From an uncultured Mucilaginibacter sp. (GTDB taxonomy: Bacteria; Bacteroidota; Bacteroidia; Sphingobacteriales; Sphingobacteriaceae): DNA of 36,260 nt. The notes under the pieces were generated by a model, which worked only from the letters and a program-made list of their open reading frames with translations, was not told where the DNA came from and did no database searches. Below are positions 18,347 to 28,991 of the stretch, one piece after another. Where the stretch lies: positions 1 to 36,260 of the forward strand of contig CAIWRU010000065.1 of assembly GCA_903915155.1 (NCBI GenBank), read 5' to 3'. Each line of letters starts with the position of its first letter. Position 1 is the stretch's first letter. Both the position numbers and the translations under genes were made by a program.

Positions 18347-21300
18347 ATGGATATTAGAAAAGAATTAGAAAAACGCATCCTGGTTATCGACGGGGCAATG
18401 GGCACCATGATACAGCGGTACCAGCTTACCGAGGCCGATTTCCGTGGCGAGCGTTTTCGTGACCATGCTTCCGACCTGCAGGGGAATAACGACCTGTTGA
18501 ATATCACCCGCCCGGATGTGATACGGGCCATCCATGCCGAATATTTGGATGCCGGGGCTGATATTATTGAGACTAATACCTTCAGTACACAAGTAATATC
18601 GCTTGCCGATTACCATTTGCAGGAACTTGCTTATGAATTGAGCTATGAAAGTGCGCGCATTGCCCGCGAGGTTGCCGATGAATACACCAAAAAAAATCCA
18701 TCAAAACCGCGCTTTGTGGCGGGTGCCGTTGGGCCGACAAACCGTACTGCTTCCCTGTCGCCTGATGTGAACGACCCGGGTTATCGTGCCGTTACTTTTG
18801 ACGATCTGGCCGAAGCTTATTACACGCAGGTCCGCGGTTTGGTTGATGGCGGCTCTGATCTTTTATTAGTTGAAACCATATTTGATACCCTGAATGCCAA
18901 AGCGGCATTATTCGCTATACAGCGTTATAAAGATGAGTGCGCGGCTGCCGGAAAAGATTATGCGCCATTCCGTGGCGAGGGTGCTATCATGATATCGGGT
19001 ACTATAACCGATGCATCTGGTCGTACCTTATCGGGGCAAACGGTTGAAGCTTTCTGGAACTCTATCCGCCATGCTAATTTGTTATCGGTTGGTTTGAATT
19101 GCGCTTTGGGTGCTAAGGAAATGCGCCCGCACTTGGAGGAGCTTTCAACAATCGCTAATGCCTATATATCGGCTTACCCTAACGCGGGATTACCAAATGA
19201 GTTTGGTCAGTACGACGAAACCGCGCATGAAACCGCACACCAGGTTGATGACTTTATGAAAGCCGGGTTGGTGAATATAGTGGGTGGTTGTTGCGGCACT
19301 ACGCCAGAGCATATTAAATGTATTGCCGATAAAGCTGCCAAATATCCCGCAAGGAAAAAACCGGAAATAGCACCTTACATGCGCTTAAGCGGGTTGGAAG
19401 CGGTTACGCTTACGCCTGAAAGTGTTTTTATGAATGTGGGCGAGCGTACCAATATTACCGGCTCGCCAAAGTTCTCGAAGCTGATATTGGGCGAAGATTA
19501 CGAGGCTGCGCTTACCGTTGCCCGCCAGCAGGTGGAAGGCGGTGCGCAGGTGATCGACATTAACATGGACGAGGGCATGATCGACTCGGAAGCGGTGATG
19601 GTTAAATTCCTGAACCTGGTGGCTTCTGAACCTGATATTGCCAAGCTGCCCATAATGGTCGATTCGTCCAAATGGACGGTTATTGAAGCCGGACTGAAAT
19701 GTTTGCAGGGAAAGGGTATTGTAAACTCCATATCGCTGAAAGAAGGCGAAGAGAAATTTAAAGAATCGGCGCACAAGATATTAAGCTACGGTGCTGCCAC
19801 TGTGGTGATGGCTTTTGACGAAACTGGCCAGGCCGATTCATTAGCGCGAAGGATAGAGATCTGCCAGCGTTCGTATGACATATTGGTTAACGAAGTGGGT
19901 TTCCCACCGCAGGATATTATTTTCGACCCGAATATTTTAACCGTTGCCACCGGGCTTGAGGAACACAACAACTATGCGGTAGACTTTATTGAAGCCACCC
20001 GCTGGATAAAACAAAACCTGCCTTATGCTAAAGTTAGCGGCGGGGTAAGTAATATTTCGTTCTCGTTTAGGGGTAATAATACGGTGCGCGAGGCGATGCA
20101 CTCAGCTTTCCTTTATCACGCTATAAAGGCCGGGATGGACATGGGTATTGTTAATGCCGGAATGCTCGAGGTTTACCAGGAAATACCAAAAGACCTGCTG
20201 GAACTGGTTGAAGATGTACTGTTAAACCGCCGCCCCGATGCTACCGAGCGATTGGTTGAATTTGCCGACACCATAAAATCCAAAGGAAAAGAAATAGTGC
20301 GCGATGAAGAATGGCGCAAAAACCCGGTTGAAGAGCGCTTATCGCATTCATTGGTTAAGGGTATTATTGAGTATTTGGATGCCGACGTGGAAGAAGCTCG
20401 CCAGAAATACGCCAAACCGCTGGAAGTAATTGAAGGCCCGCTGATGGACGGCATGAACATCGTAGGCGATCTGTTTGGGTCGGGTAAAATGTTTTTGCCA
20501 CAGGTGGTAAAATCGGCCCGTGTAATGAAAAAGGCGGTGGCTTACCTGCTGCCATTCATCGAACTGGAAAAACAACGTGTACTGGCATCGGGTGAAGATA
20601 CTGCTGCTGATGCCCGCGCCAATGCCGGTAAAATTTTAATGGCCACAGTTAAGGGCGACGTACATGATATTGGTAAAAACATTGTAGGCGTTGTATTGGC
20701 CTGTAATAACTTCGAGGTTATTGACCTTGGGGTGATGGTGCCTGCACAACGCATAATTGATGAAGCTATTAAGCAGGAAGTGGATATTATCGGCCTCAGC
20801 GGTTTGATAACGCCATCGCTTGATGAAATGGTTCATTTTGCCAAAGAGATGGAGCGCCAGAACTTTACTATTCCGCTTATTATTGGCGGGGCTACTACAT
20901 CGCGCATACATGCTGCAGTGAAAGTCGCGCCCAATTATTCGGGGCCTGCTATACATGTTTTGGATGCATCGCGCAGTGTGACGGTTTGCAGTAATTTGAT
21001 GAGCGAAACCGGCAGGGACGAATACATAAAAGGCATAAAAGACGAGTACGAAAAAGCGCGCGAAGCGCATTTGAATAAAAAATCGGACAAGCGTTTTGTG
21101 AGTATTGATAATGCGCGCGATTCAAGGTTTAAGATCAACCTGAACGGTATGATGCCGCCTAAGCCGACCTTTACCGGCACAAAGATTTTTGAGGCGTTTC
21201 CGCTGGATGAGTTGGTGCCATATATTGACTGGACACCGTTCTTCCATACCTGGGAACTGCGCGGCAGCTTCCCGAAAATATTTGATGATAAGTTTGTAGG

Positions 21301-22069
21301 TGTTGAGGCGAAGAAACTGTATGATGATGCGCAGGCATTATTGAAGAAAATTGTGGATGAAAAACTGTTACAGGCGAATGCAGTTATTGGCTTTTGGCCT
21401 GCCAACAGTATTGGTGATGACATTGAATTATATACCGATGAATCACGCACGCAGGTTTTGGAAACCATTTATACCCTTCGCCAGCAGGTCGAAAAGGTTA
21501 AGGGCGAACCTTATTACGCCTTGTCGGACTTCATCGCTCCAAAAGATAGCGGGATAGCCGATTACTGGGGTGGTTTCGCGGTTACTACCGGTATAGGCTG
21601 TGATGAGTTGGTTGCCGAGTTTGAAAAGGACCATGACGATTACAACAGCATTATGGCCAAAGCCCTTGCCGATCGCCTTGCTGAAGCCTTTGCCGAAAAA
21701 ATGCACGAGTTGGTGCGCAAGGATTTCTGGGGTTATGCTAAAACTGAAGCACTGGATACCGTTGAGCTAATAAAAGAAGAATACCAGGGCATACGCCCGG
21801 CACCGGGTTATCCCGCGTGTCCGGATCATACGGAGAAAATAACCTTATTTGAATTGCTGAAAGCCGAAGATAACGCCCACATGCACCTTACCGAAAGCCT
21901 GGCCATGACACCGGCTGCATCGGTAAGCGGGTTTTACTTTGCTCATCCACAGTCGAGGTATTTTGGATTAGGGAAAATTAGTAAGGACCAAGTAGAGGAT
22001 TATGCAAGGCGGAAAGCGATGAGCGTTGATACAGTAGAAAGATGGCTGGGGCCGAATCTTAATTATTAG
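18347..22069 (+). CDS. metH: Cobalamin-dependent methionine synthase
   Basis: [29 protein letters not shown], pterin-binding [15 protein letters not shown], cobalamin-binding [31 protein letters not shown], activation domain [15 protein letters not shown]. The track start (18311) is a TTG inside the repeat; ATG 18347 preferred. Confidence 0.96.
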   Translation: MDIRKELEKRILVIDGAMGTMIQRYQLTEADFRGERFRDHASDLQGNNDLLNITRPDVIRAIHAEYLDAGADIIETNTFSTQVISLADYHLQELAYELSYESARIAREVADEYTKKNPSKPRFVAGAVGPTNRTASLSPDVNDPGYRAVTFDDLAEAYYTQVRGLVDGGSDLLLVETIFDTLNAKAALFAIQRYKDECAAAGKDYAPFRGEGAIMISGTITDASGRTLSGQTVEAFWNSIRHANLLSVGLNCALGAKEMRPHLEELSTIANAYISAYPNAGLPNEFGQYDETAHETAHQVDDFMKAGLVNIVGGCCGTTPEHIKCIADKAAKYPARKKPEIAPYMRLSGLEAVTLTPESVFMNVGERTNITGSPKFSKLILGEDYEAALTVARQQVEGGAQVIDINMDEGMIDSEAVMVKFLNLVASEPDIAKLPIMVDSSKWTVIEAGLKCLQGKGIVNSISLKEGEEKFKESAHKILSYGAATVVMAFDETGQADSLARRIEICQRSYDILVNEVGFPPQDIIFDPNILTVATGLEEHNNYAVDFIEATRWIKQNLPYAKVSGGVSNISFSFRGNNTVREAMHSAFLYHAIKAGMDMGIVNAGMLEVYQEIPKDLLELVEDVLLNRRPDATERLVEFADTIKSKGKEIVRDEEWRKNPVEERLSHSLVKGIIEYLDADVEEARQKYAKPLEVIEGPLMDGMNIVGDLFGSGKMFLPQVVKSARVMKKAVAYLLPFIELEKQRVLASGEDTAADARANAGKILMATVKGDVHDIGKNIVGVVLACNNFEVIDLGVMVPAQRIIDEAIKQEVDIIGLSGLITPSLDEMVHFAKEMERQNFTIPLIIGGATTSRIHAAVKVAPNYSGPAIHVLDASRSVTVCSNLMSETGRDEYIKGIKDEYEKAREAHLNKKSDKRFVSIDNARDSRFKINLNGMMPPKPTFTGTKIFEAFPLDELVPYIDWTPFFHTWELRGSFPKIFDDKFVGVEAKKLYDDAQALLKKIVDEKLLQANAVIGFWPANSIGDDIELYTDESRTQVLETIYTLRQQVEKVKGEPYYALSDFIAPKDSGIADYWGGFAVTTGIGCDELVAEFEKDHDDYNSIMAKALADRLAEAFAEKMHELVRKDFWGYAKTEALDTVELIKEEYQGIRPAPGYPACPDHTEKITLFELLKAEDNAHMHLTESLAMTPAASVSGFYFAHPQSRYFGLGKISKDQVEDYARRKAMSVDTVERWLGPNLNY

Positions 22070-22157
22070 CCCCCCAGCCCCCTAAAGGGGGAGTTATTAA
22101 ACAGAATTATATAAATTTAACCAATCAAAAATTCCCCCTTTAGGGGGTTAGGGGGCT
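22068..22157. repeat. C/G-block inverted repeat, family B, filling the metH-metF gap
   Basis: agccccccagccccctaaagggggag ... ttccccctttagggggttagggggct; overlaps the metH TAG and ends one base before the metF ATG. Confidence 0.85.
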
Positions 22158-22158
22158 A

Positions 22159-23115
22159 ATGAAAATCACCGAACATATCGCCAATGCCAAGGGAAAGACA
22201 CTATTCTCTTTCGAACTTATCCCACCATTAAAAGGCCAGAGTATCCAAGGCATTTATGATGCAATTGATCCGCTGATGGAATTCAAACCGCCCTTTATTG
22301 ATGTAACCTCATTGCGCGAGGATTTTATTTATAAGGAGCATGAGAATGGTTTGCTAGAGAAGTTAAGCTACCGTAAACGGCCGGGTACTATCGCCATTTG
22401 CGCTGCAATTATGAATAAATATGGTGTTGATACGGTGCCACACCTGTTATGCGGAGGCTTTACGAAGGATGAAACCGAGAACGGCCTTGTCGACCTGCAA
22501 TTTTTGGGCATTGAGAATGTATTAGTTCTGCGTGGCGATGCACGGCGTGGCGATACTTCGTTTGTACCTACGCCAAACGGCCATTGCTATGCTACCGATC
22601 TGTTGGAACAGGTGGTAAATATGAACAACGGTATCTACCTGCATGAACATAACGACGCCAGCCTTAAAACTGATTTTTGTATAGGCATTGCGGGCTATCC
22701 CGAAAAGCATTTCGAGGCGCCGAATATGAAATCTGATTTCAAATACCTGAAGCAAAAGGTTGATATGGGGGCCAAATTCATCGTTACCCAAATGTTTTTC
22801 GATAACCAGAAGTATTTTGATTTTGTGAATACCTGTCGCGCAAATGGTATTGATGTGCCCATTATACCGGGGCTTAAACCTGTCACTGGCTCAAAGCAAT
22901 TGGTTAACCTGTCAAAAACGTTCCATATCGATATGCCCGATGACTTGACCGATGCCATAACTGCCTGCAAAACCGAAAAGGATGTAAGGGATGTGGGTAT
23001 TGAGTGGACGATAAACCAGTGCAGGGAGCTAATAAAATTTGGTGTGCCGGTGCTGCATTTTTATACCATGAGTAATGCCGGGCCTACGAAAAGGATAGCT
23101 GAGGCGATATTTTAG
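22159..23115 (+). CDS. metF: 5,10-methylenetetrahydrofolate reductase
   Basis: FSFELIPPLKGQ, DVTSLRE, LCGGFTKDETENGLVDLQFLGIENVLVLRGD, AKFIVTQMFFDNQKYFDFV, PIIPGLKPVT. Confidence 0.95.
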   Translation: MKITEHIANAKGKTLFSFELIPPLKGQSIQGIYDAIDPLMEFKPPFIDVTSLREDFIYKEHENGLLEKLSYRKRPGTIAICAAIMNKYGVDTVPHLLCGGFTKDETENGLVDLQFLGIENVLVLRGDARRGDTSFVPTPNGHCYATDLLEQVVNMNNGIYLHEHNDASLKTDFCIGIAGYPEKHFEAPNMKSDFKYLKQKVDMGAKFIVTQMFFDNQKYFDFVNTCRANGIDVPIIPGLKPVTGSKQLVNLSKTFHIDMPDDLTDAITACKTEKDVRDVGIEWTINQCRELIKFGVPVLHFYTMSNAGPTKRIAEAIF

Positions 23116-23207
23116 AGCCGATTGTCAGCCTTATTCCATGTTTGAAATATATTGGTTGAAGCCAAAACTTAAGTGTTTAGCTTAGTGTTTCAATTAAAAT
23201 TTCTATC

Positions 23208-24002
23208 ATGGACTTACAACTAAAAGATAAAATAGCATTAGTAACCGGGTCGACCGCAGGTATTGGTTACGCCATTGCCAAAAGCCTGGCTGCGGAAGGT
23301 GCAAGGGTAATAGTTAACGGGCGTACCAAAGAACGCGTTGACGCGGCTATTGAAAGCATTAAATCGGCAACAGGTAATAACCAGGTTACCGGCGCAATTG
23401 CCGATTTTTCTGTACCTGAACAGATCGCAAACCTTATTAACCAGATACCCGAAGTTGATATTTTAATTAACAACGTTGCCATATTCGAGCCTAAGGCATT
23501 CGATGATATTCCCGACGAAGACTGGTTGAAATTTTATGAAGTGAATGTATTGAGCGGTGTGCGATTATCGCGGGCTTATTTTAGTAAGATGCTGGCGAAG
23601 AACTGGGGTCGTATTATATTTATATCAAGCGAGTCGGCGGTTCAGATACCCTCCGAAATGATCCATTATGGCATGACAAAAAGCGCGCAATTAGCTATTT
23701 CGCGCGGTTTGGCCGAGCTTACCAAAGGCACCAATGTAACCGTAAACTCGGTATTGCCGGGGCCTACATTATCAGAAGGTGTTGGCGGATTCATTGATCA
23801 GCTGGCGAAAGACCAAAATAAAACGGTGGAGCAGATAGAAGAAGACTTTTTCAAAACCATGCGCCCTACATCCATTATCCAGCGCTTTTTAACACCTGAT
23901 GAAGTGGCTAATATGGTAACCTATTTGGCAAGCCCGCTGGCTTCGGCTACCAATGGTGCAGCGATACGTGCCGAGGGCGGTTTGCTGAAAACGATGCTAT
24001 AA
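23208..24002 (+). CDS. SDR family NAD(P)-dependent oxidoreductase
   Basis: LVTGSTAGIGYAIAKSLAAEGARVIVNGR (TGxxxGIG), DILINNVAIFE (NNxA variant), SS...YGMTKSAQ (S-YxxxK). Confidence 0.93.
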   Translation: MDLQLKDKIALVTGSTAGIGYAIAKSLAAEGARVIVNGRTKERVDAAIESIKSATGNNQVTGAIADFSVPEQIANLINQIPEVDILINNVAIFEPKAFDDIPDEDWLKFYEVNVLSGVRLSRAYFSKMLAKNWGRIIFISSESAVQIPSEMIHYGMTKSAQLAISRGLAELTKGTNVTVNSVLPGPTLSEGVGGFIDQLAKDQNKTVEQIEEDFFKTMRPTSIIQRFLTPDEVANMVTYLASPLASATNGAAIRAEGGLLKTML

Positions 24003-24016
24003 TGCTGGCAGATAGC

Positions 24017-25363
24017 TTACTCCAAACCGTATTCTTTCAATTTACGGTATAAAGTAGCAATGCCAATATTTAACAGCCTTGCCGCTTCGGCGCGGTTACC
24101 TGCGGTATGGTTCAGCACGCGTTGGATGTGGAGTTTTTCAACTGATGCCAGGTCGAATGCCGAAAGGTTGCCAGACGCTTTAGGCAATGCTGCATCAAAT
24201 TCATAAGGCAACAACGAGGCATAAAGCTCGTTGCTGTCGCAAAGGATAACCGCGCGTTCAATAATATTCTTTAGCTCGCGCACATTGCCCGGCCAGTCAT
24301 AGGCTTCCAGTTTTTCTAAAAAATCCGGGGTGAAGCCTGTTATATGCGCATTGACTTTGGTAGCAAAATGGTGCACAAACATTTTGGCCAGCAAGCCAAT
24401 GTCTTTCTTCCTGTCGCGCAATGCGGGCAGCGTAACCTGGAAAACCGACAAGCGGTAAAACAGGTCGGAGCGGAAATGATCCTGGGCTACTTCGTCCTGC
24501 AGATTGCGGTTTGTGGCAGCTAATATGCGTACACTTACTTTGGTAGTTTTGGTATCGCCTATTTTTATAAACTGCTGCGATTCAAGCACCCGCAATAATT
24601 TGGCCTGCAGGTCATGATCAAGTTCACCAATTTCATCCAAAAAGATAGTGCCGCCGTTGGCTTCTTCAAATAAGCCTTTTTTATCTTTCACTGCGCCGGT
24701 AAACGCGCCGGCTTTGTGGCCAAACAACTCGCTTTCCAAAAGTTCTTTGCTAAAGGCACTGCAATTAATAGCTACAAACGGTTTTGCATTGCGCGGGCTG
24801 GCCTGGTGGATAGCTTCGGCAAAAACCTCTTTGCCAGTGCCTGTTTCGCCCAAAATAAGTACGGTGGTATCGGTAGTGGCTACGCGCTGGGCCAGTTTAA
24901 TAGCGGCAGTAATGGCCGGTGAAGTGCCTATGATACGGTCGAACCCGAATTTACTGCTTAGCTTATTTTCCAGTTCGAGGACACGCCGCTGCAAAACTGC
25001 CTTGTCCATGGCCTTGTTTACCAGCGGAATTATTTTTTCGTTGTCATCACCCTTGGTTATATAATCGAAGGCGCCGTTTTTTATGGCAGTTACACCATCG
25101 TTAATGGTGCCGTATGCCGTTAGTACAATAATTTCAATGGCGGGATAAGCGGCCTTGATGGTTTTGGTTAGGTCGATGCCGTTACCGTCGGGGAGTTTTA
25201 CGTCGCTTATCACTACATCAACCACTTCATGTTCTAGCCTTCGCAGGCCATCTTTCGCGGTTGAGGCTTCCAGTACGTCAAAATCTTCCAGCTGTAAAAT
25301 ACGTGCAAGCAGTTTGCGCAAACGCTCCTCATCATCAATAACCAATAATTTACCTTTCGACAT
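24017..25363 (-). CDS. Sigma-54-dependent response regulator (REC-AAA+-Fis HTH)
   Basis: REC domain LLVIDDEERLRKLL, VISDVKLPDGNG; AAA+ ILGETGTGKEVFAEAIH and ELFGHKAGAFTGA (GAFTGA loop); Fis-type HTH NRAEAARLLNIGIATLYRKLKEYGLE. Confidence 0.96.
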   Translation of the reverse strand: MSKGKLLVIDDEERLRKLLARILQLEDFDVLEASTAKDGLRRLEHEVVDVVISDVKLPDGNGIDLTKTIKAAYPAIEIIVLTAYGTINDGVTAIKNGAFDYITKGDDNEKIIPLVNKAMDKAVLQRRVLELENKLSSKFGFDRIIGTSPAITAAIKLAQRVATTDTTVLILGETGTGKEVFAEAIHQASPRNAKPFVAINCSAFSKELLESELFGHKAGAFTGAVKDKKGLFEEANGGTIFLDEIGELDHDLQAKLLRVLESQQFIKIGDTKTTKVSVRILAATNRNLQDEVAQDHFRSDLFYRLSVFQVTLPALRDRKKDIGLLAKMFVHHFATKVNAHITGFTPDFLEKLEAYDWPGNVRELKNIIERAVILCDSNELYASLLPYEFDAALPKASGNLSAFDLASVEKLHIQRVLNHTAGNRAEAARLLNIGIATLYRKLKEYGLE

Positions 25364-25496
25364 GGTAACAGATTTTGTGCAAATGTGAGAATTTATTCGG
25401 GGATTGGAAATTGTTTAGTTAAACACCCGACAAACATTCCTAGTTCATCGCCCACATCATCAAAATTTCACATTAATATTTGCATCTTGCAGGTAA

Positions 25497-26840
25497 ATGC
25501 CTGCGTTAAAATTTCCGCTCAGAAAACAAATAGCTTATGCCTGCGGCATGATAGGTTGGAGCATGATGTCCAACCTTATTATTGTAATGTTGCCTTACTT
25601 TTATTTGCCGCCCAATAATTCTGGGTTAGTCCCACTTATACCACAGTTAATATTGTTCGGGGTAATAAATATTATGTCAATTATTTTAATATCGGGGCGG
25701 TTTGTGGATGCGGTTTTTGATCCAATAGTCGCTTCATTTAGTGACCGGAGCCAAAACCCTAAAGGCCGCCGCATCCCGTTTATGAAATGGGCCATTTTAC
25801 CCGCGGTATTTTTTTGCTGTCTTACATTTTTCCCCCCGGTAAGAGGAGAAAGTACACTCAATGCTATATGGCTGGGTTGCACAATGGTGCTATTTTTTAT
25901 GAGCTTTACTGCTTATATTATTCCATACAACGCGCTATTGCCCGAATTAACCGAAACCGCGGATGAAAAAGTAAAGTTATCATCATTTCAGCAGGTGGGT
26001 TTTGTTTTGGGGATGGTAATCGCCGGGCTGGTTAATAATTATGCCGATTTGGTGCAGCGCTTTTTTCATGTTACCAGTCGCGATACAGCGGTACAATATA
26101 CCATTGGCGGCTTAAGTGTTTTTGCGGGGATAGTAATGCTGATACCTGTGCTGTATATTAACGAAAAGAAATATTCAACTAGCAAACCCTCGCATTTGCC
26201 ATTGTTGCCGGCCATACGCAAAACCTTTAGTAACCGTAATTTTAAGTATTACCTTATTTCGGATTTTTCGTTCTATATGGCGCTGAGCATCATATCAAGC
26301 GGGTTACTGTATTTTGTAACGGTGCTGCTTCACCTGCCCGAATCAGAGGGTGGGCCATTGCTGGGCGTGATGGTGGTAGTGTCGCTCATGTTTTACCCGC
26401 TTATTAATTATTTGTCGAGAAAGATCGGCAAAAAGCCTATCGTATTGTTTTCGTTCGGTGTGCTTAGCCTGGTGTTTGTGGCTTTTTATTTTTTGGGAAA
26501 GTTCCCCATATCAGCACATGCCCAAATTTATACGCTGCTTATCGCAGCCAGTTTCCCGCTGGCAGCTTTGGGGATTTTGCCTAACGCTATACTCGCCGAA
26601 ATTGCGCAGGACGATGCCATAAAAACAAAGGAAAACCGTGAAGGGATGTTCTTTGCGGTAAAATACCTATTTGTAAAATTAGGGCAAACGCTGGGCATAG
26701 CCTTGTTTGCCTTCTTAACTATTTACGGAAAAGACCCGGGCAATGATTACGGCCTGCGCCTGAATGGCGCATGTGGCTTTGTACTTTGCGCACTGGCAAT
26801 GCTATTCTTCAGCCGCTTTACGGAAAGAGGTAGAAAGTAA
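25497..26840 (+). CDS. MFS / GPH (glycoside-pentoside-hexuronide:cation symporter) family transporter
   Basis: QIAYACGMIGWSMMSNL, GRFVDAVFDPIVASFSDRSQNPKGRRIPFMKW (GPH-like), about 12 TM segments. Confidence 0.88.
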   Translation: MPALKFPLRKQIAYACGMIGWSMMSNLIIVMLPYFYLPPNNSGLVPLIPQLILFGVINIMSIILISGRFVDAVFDPIVASFSDRSQNPKGRRIPFMKWAILPAVFFCCLTFFPPVRGESTLNAIWLGCTMVLFFMSFTAYIIPYNALLPELTETADEKVKLSSFQQVGFVLGMVIAGLVNNYADLVQRFFHVTSRDTAVQYTIGGLSVFAGIVMLIPVLYINEKKYSTSKPSHLPLLPAIRKTFSNRNFKYYLISDFSFYMALSIISSGLLYFVTVLLHLPESEGGPLLGVMVVVSLMFYPLINYLSRKIGKKPIVLFSFGVLSLVFVAFYFLGKFPISAHAQIYTLLIAASFPLAALGILPNAILAEIAQDDAIKTKENREGMFFAVKYLFVKLGQTLGIALFAFLTIYGKDPGNDYGLRLNGACGFVLCALAMLFFSRFTERGRK

Positions 26841-26852
26841 TTGTTGGCTAAA

Positions 26853-28091
26853 TTATCTGCCGATATTATTCGGCCTTACATATACCAGTTGCATGGTGTT
26901 GATGTTACGCATGGCAAATGCTGCTTCGCAATAGCACAGGTAATAGTTCCATTTACGGATGAAGGTATCATCAAATCCTAAAGCTTTAACTTTCGGCAGG
27001 TTGGCGTTAAACGCGTCGAACCAAAGTTTTAGCGTTTTGGCGTAGTCAAGGCCTATATCTTTCAGATCGACGAGTGTGAGATCGCCGGTACGGTTTATGG
27101 CGCTGTTTATAGCCCCTACTGACGGCAGTAATGAGCCGGGGAAAATATGTTTTTGTATCCAGTCGACACCGTTTTTCAAACTATCATATCTTGAATCGGG
27201 CGACGTGATTACCTGCAAGGCTAAAATGCCATTCTTTTTTAATAGGCCGTTCACTTTTTTGAAGTAGACTTCCATATAATTGTGGCCCACGGCTTCCAGC
27301 ATTTCAACCGATACGATCTTGTCGAACTCGCCTTCCATCTGGCGGTAATCTTTTATCAATATGCTAACGCGATCAATTAAACCCGCGGCTTCAACACGTT
27401 CGACAGCTAGTTTATGCTGCTCCTCGCTTATGGTTAACGAGGTTACTTTGCAGCCGTAGGTTTTGGCCATATAAATTGCATTACCGCCCCAGCCGCTGCC
27501 AATCTCTAACACATGGTCGGTTGGTTTTAAGTGCAACTGGCTGCACAACCTTTCGTATTTAGCTATTTGTGCTTCCTGCAAGCTTAATCCATCCTTATAA
27601 AAATAAGCGCTGGAATAGGTCATTGTTGGGTCGAGGAAACTGGCGAAGAAATCGTTGTTCAAATCATAATGCGCCGAAATATTTTTGCGCGAACCCTCAA
27701 TGCTATTGGCCCTTTTAAAGTGCCATACTTTATTAAACAATTTTAGCAGGTTAAGCCCAATGGCTTGTACGTTACTGCCCGATACGCCCGGCGCGTTCCC
27801 GATATTCAGCAGCACCCATTTTATTACATTAGTAATGTTGTCAGTATCCCACAAACCATCCACATAAGCCTCGCCAAAACCAATATCGCCAAAAAGTATA
27901 ATGCGTTTATAAAACTCATTATTATTGATCGTCATATTGGCTGTTATATGCCCCTCGCCTGTACCAAAAGTTAATTGCTGACCGTCGGCTAAAGTTAAAT
28001 TCAAATGGCCCTTATCCATTTTGGCCATCAGGTTTAAAACAATGTCCTGGTAAAAACTACTTTTTTTAACAAGTGTAAGCGTATTAGGCAT
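26853..28091 (-). CDS. Cyclopropane-fatty-acyl-phospholipid synthase family protein
   Basis: FGEAYVDGLWDT, ISAHYDLNNDFFASFLDPTMTYSSAYF, VLEIGSGWGGNAIYMAKTYGCKVTSLTISEEQHKLA, IVSVEMLEAVGHNYMEVYFKKV, WNYYLCYCEAAFAMRNINTMQLVYVRP. Confidence 0.95.
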   Translation of the reverse strand: MPNTLTLVKKSSFYQDIVLNLMAKMDKGHLNLTLADGQQLTFGTGEGHITANMTINNNEFYKRIILFGDIGFGEAYVDGLWDTDNITNVIKWVLLNIGNAPGVSGSNVQAIGLNLLKLFNKVWHFKRANSIEGSRKNISAHYDLNNDFFASFLDPTMTYSSAYFYKDGLSLQEAQIAKYERLCSQLHLKPTDHVLEIGSGWGGNAIYMAKTYGCKVTSLTISEEQHKLAVERVEAAGLIDRVSILIKDYRQMEGEFDKIVSVEMLEAVGHNYMEVYFKKVNGLLKKNGILALQVITSPDSRYDSLKNGVDWIQKHIFPGSLLPSVGAINSAINRTGDLTLVDLKDIGLDYAKTLKLWFDAFNANLPKVKALGFDDTFIRKWNYYLCYCEAAFAMRNINTMQLVYVRPNNIGR

Positions 28092-28151
28092 ATTATAGTC
28101 GTTTGTGATTTTTTTAATAATATACGGAGGAATGGAATAAAAAGGTTTTTA

Positions 28152-28976
28152 CTAAGATATAGAATTTGCTTTATATGGCCTATATAACTCTTTTTGAAGA
28201 TGTTTGTCAGCTTCTTTTTTATGATACGGTATTTTCTTCAACCATAATTTTAAAGCCTGCCAGTGAATAGCGCCAATAATTTTTAAGGTAATAAGAGGGA
28301 AACTAAAAAAATAGAGCAACAGGTTGGCATCGGTTAAGGGTTTGCGTACCCCGCTTAGTGTGCTGATGAAAAAGCGATTGCCCTGCTTATCGTAGTCATC
28401 AATCCTAACCTGCAATTTTTCGCCGGGGATATGCAGGTCGAAATCAAAATTGGTATCCATCTCAGTAAATGGCGATACATAAAAATACTTGGTGGTATTT
28501 AGTTTGAATTGCCCGGCCTGCATGGTATCGGCACCCAAAAAATAAGGCTTCATCTCCAGGAAAGTATTACAAACCTCCACTATTGAGCAAAGAATATTAT
28601 CCTGCTCATCATAACAAAAATAAAACGATACCGGGTTAAACTGGTACCCGGCAGTGCACAGGTTGGTAAGCACCATTATGCGGCCATTGCCAATAGTAAC
28701 ACCATTGCTTTGCAGGTAATCAGTAATATGCTGCCGAATGTTTTTTGATGTATCAGGGTTTTCCTTTGGCAGTTGGAGATGGTCCTTATCGCGAAAATTG
28801 AACAGGTTGAATTTGTTGCGGCTCATGAATTTGAGCCGCTTGCTTAGGCTGCCTATCTCATCCAAATCGAGGTAAAACATAAACACGCTGTAATGGAACC
28901 TGTGCCCCCTGGGCGCAAGGCGGTGGTGCATTACCGTTGCTTTATATAAACACGAATTGATAGCAGCATTTGCCAT
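28152..28976 (-). CDS. DUF1365 domain-containing protein
   Basis: MHHRLAPRGHRFHYSVFMFYLDLDEI, FRDKDHL, LCTAGYQFNPVSFYFCYD, EVCNTFLE are DUF1365 motifs. Confidence 0.93.
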   Translation of the reverse strand: MANAAINSCLYKATVMHHRLAPRGHRFHYSVFMFYLDLDEIGSLSKRLKFMSRNKFNLFNFRDKDHLQLPKENPDTSKNIRQHITDYLQSNGVTIGNGRIMVLTNLCTAGYQFNPVSFYFCYDEQDNILCSIVEVCNTFLEMKPYFLGADTMQAGQFKLNTTKYFYVSPFTEMDTNFDFDLHIPGEKLQVRIDDYDKQGNRFFISTLSGVRKPLTDANLLLYFFSFPLITLKIIGAIHWQALKLWLKKIPYHKKEADKHLQKELYRPYKANSIS

Positions 28977-28991
28977 AGGTGAATATACGAT

